Shown here in pieces: positions 13,458-14,802 of a stretch of DNA of 14,802 bases (positions within the stretch are counted from its first letter, which is position 1; each line of letters starts with the position of its first letter). The DNA comes from Sulfurimonas sp. GTDB taxonomy: Bacteria; Campylobacterota; Campylobacteria; Campylobacterales; Sulfurimonadaceae. The notes under the pieces are model-generated. The model had not been told where the DNA came from. It made no database searches and saw nothing but the letters and a program-made list of their open reading frames with translations. The position numbers and the translations under genes were made by a program. The stretch spans positions 1 to 14,802 of the forward strand of contig DTVI01000503.1 in the NCBI GenBank assembly GCA_012963655.1, read 5' to 3'.

Positions 13458-13506
13458 TACATTTACGTCAATGCAAATGGAATAAATTTTTATTAATGTA
13501 AATGTA
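13458..13506. repeat. Inverted repeat in the dbpA/antiporter divergent region
   Basis: TACATTTAC (13458-13466) and GTAAATGTA (13498-13506) are a perfect 9-bp inverted repeat with a 31-base spacer. A smaller palindrome, AATAAA-TT-TTTATT (13481-13494), is nested within it. It lies about 35-85 bases upstream of the predicted dbpA start and far upstream of the antiporter start. I see no gene in the 230-base gap. Confidence 0.5.
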
Positions 13507-13588
13507 TTGGGCTTGGCCTTAAGTGTTTACTTCGCTTATGAGTGAAACGAATGGTCCTATTTAGGCGTTGATGCATCTACAATCAGAA

Positions 13589-13612
13589 TTTTGATTTAGC
13601 CTGGGGTATAAT
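13589..13612 (+). promoter_or_regulatory. Probable antiporter promoter
   Basis: TTTTGATTTAGC (13589-13600) is followed by GGGG and TATAAT at 13607-13612, giving +1 near 13619 and a short leader with AAAAAGG. The TTTTGATTTAGC segment is shared with the gph promoter. Confidence 0.55.
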
Positions 13613-13634
13613 GATACAAATAAAAAGGCACTAT

Positions 13635-14802
13635 ATGAGCACTGTTTTAATTGCTATCATTTCTATCTTACTTCTTTCACGTATCTTACAAAGGTTATTT
13701 TCTATCCCTCTTCCTATAGGAATTATGGCATTAACATTATTAATATACTCTCTTATACCAGAGCATATAAATATTTCAGCCCAAGAAAACTTTGATGCTA
13801 TTGTATATCTTTTACTTCCCCTTATCTTGTTACCAGACGCGATTAATTTTAAGCTCAGGGATTTGAAAAAGCATAGTTTTGCTATTTTTTATCTAAGTTT
13901 TGTGGCTGTTATCTTGTCGATATTAATAGGTATTGGTTTAAATTATGTGGCATTTACACAATATTCTTTTACAGTTGGGATGTTAATTTGTTTGTTTTCT
14001 ATGGTCTTAGCAACAGATGCAGTGAGTGTAAGTTCTATCTTTTCTCAGTTTAAATTACCTCATTCTTTAAAGGTGCTAACAGAAGGAGAAAGTCTTTTTA
14101 ATGATGCAACCGCTGTTATCGCTTTTTTCTTTGTAGGTCTTCCTCTTATTAATGGGATTGAAATCACTCCTGTGTCAGTTTCTTTTGTTCTTATCAAGGT
14201 AGTAGTTGTTTCAAGTCTTATTGGCTTTGTAGTTGGTTATGTGGCTAAAAGCATTTTAAAATGGCTTCATACAGTGACGGATGAGTTTATTATTGTCTTA
14301 CTGACGGCTTATGTTTCTTTTGGTATTGCTGAGATGCATGCTGTTCATGTTTCAGGTATCTTATCCTTAATTGTAGCAGTGATGACGCTTCGATTTTTTA
14401 TCAATAAACAGTTTAAATCTTTTTCAGTTGATGACAGAATTGTCCAAGATGAAGCCTTAGAAATACCAAGTACTAAGGCAGATAAAAAGATAACAACCCA
14501 GGCTAGACTTGATGAAAACCTTCAAATTATCTCCTTTTTTGCCCTTTTTGCCAATGCAGTTTTATTTTTTACCCTAGCTGAGATTATCGAGTCTGAAAAA
14601 ATGATGCATTATTCAAAAGAGATTATTATTCTTTTCCTTGTGACTACATTGATTCGCGCGGCTATGATGCTTAATTTTAGTTTTATTTCTAAGAAGAGTA
14701 AGAAGATACAAAATGTAAATTATAGATGGTGGTCTATCTTAACCTTTGCAGGGATTAAAGGAGGACTTTCTATGATTATGGTTCACGCTCTTCCTGATTC
14801 TT
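13635..14802 (+). CDS. CPA1-family Na+/H+ (cation/proton) antiporter, 3'-truncated by the window
   Basis: An inner-membrane monovalent cation:proton antiporter of the NhaP/NHE (CPA1) family. The window shows 389 residues and ends inside the gene. Hydrophobic segments span the sequence. The ion-binding signature is present: LATDAVSV (125-132, with T127-D128) on one broken helix, and EGESLFNDATAVIAF (150-164) with N156-D157, the ND pair typical of electroneutral CPA1 exchangers. A charged, non-membrane insert (about 255-297, FKSFSVDDRIVQDE ... QARLDEN) separates the N-terminal and C-terminal membrane bundles. FAGIKGGLSM near the right edge is the late conserved motif (usually RG). Start: ATG with AAGG six bases upstream and a TATAAT promoter. 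Role: cytoplasmic pH and sodium homeostasis. Whether it has a cytosolic regulatory tail cannot be seen. Confidence 0.9.
   Translation, partial: MSTVLIAIISILLLSRILQRLFSIPLPIGIMALTLLIYSLIPEHINISAQENFDAIVYLLLPLILLPDAINFKLRDLKKHSFAIFYLSFVAVILSILIGIGLNYVAFTQYSFTVGMLICLFSMVLATDAVSVSSIFSQFKLPHSLKVLTEGESLFNDATAVIAFFFVGLPLINGIEITPVSVSFVLIKVVVVSSLIGFVVGYVAKSILKWLHTVTDEFIIVLLTAYVSFGIAEMHAVHVSGILSLIVAVMTLRFFINKQFKSFSVDDRIVQDEALEIPSTKADKKITTQARLDENLQIISFFALFANAVLFFTLAEIIESEKMMHYSKEIIILFLVTTLIRAAMMLNFSFISKKSKKIQNVNYRWWSILTFAGIKGGLSMIMVHALPDS

Noticed and set aside
13523..13550. Hairpin GTTTACT ... AGTGAAAC in the dbpA/antiporter gap
   Set aside because: It needs a bulge, is short, and has no T-tract or positional logic; likely chance in AT-rich DNA.

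Overview
This is a low-GC bacterial window with short intergenic gaps and frequent strand switches. Three things suggest a Campylobacterota member (Arcobacter/Sulfurimonas-like): the AT-rich composition, the promoter style (T-rich upstream tract plus an extended TATAAT with no clear -35 box), and the mix of proteins. This is inference; several proteins (ThiI, YaeQ, DbpA, YeaD-like) also have good gammaproteobacterial counterparts. I see no rRNA, tRNA, CRISPR array, transposase or phage gene.

Layout: 55-891 (+) is a TIGR01777/YfcH-type nucleotide-sugar epimerase-like SDR. It converges on thiI (902-2368, -), a full-length tRNA 4-thiouridine synthase with a rhodanese domain. thiI is divergent from gph (2562-3248, +), a phosphoglycolate-phosphatase-type HAD. 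Next comes an orphan polytopic membrane protein (3330-4466, +). A two-gene unit (4654-6927, +) encodes a cadherin-repeat M6 metalloprotease lipoprotein, then a small secreted protein that resembles the M6 propeptide missing from the protease. Downstream are an RlmI/RlmK-like methyltransferase (6986-7903, +) and a translationally coupled yaeQ (7903-8436, +).

The minus strand then carries a secreted DsrE-like protein (8613-9056 or 9065) and a radical SAM/SPASM protein (9118-9987). A tiny secreted-protein ORF follows on the plus strand (10116-10286) with a possible AUU start. A hexose-6-phosphate mutarotase (10270-11100, -) is divergent from an SDR (11134-11832, +). A frameshifted mini-ORF whose ribosome-binding site sits inside a perfect hairpin (11822-11995, -) precedes dbpA (12028-13404, -). 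dbpA is divergent from a CPA1-type Na+/H+ antiporter that runs off the right edge (13635-14802, +).

Most genes are housekeeping or RNA-modification functions (s4U in tRNA, rRNA methylation, 23S-directed helicase) and metabolite housekeeping (phosphatase, mutarotase). The most distinctive part is the surface M6 protease/cadherin lipoprotein with a separately encoded propeptide-like partner. A second theme is unusual initiation: two probable leaderless genes, two small secreted proteins whose best start codons are AUC or AUU, and one SD-sequestering hairpin.
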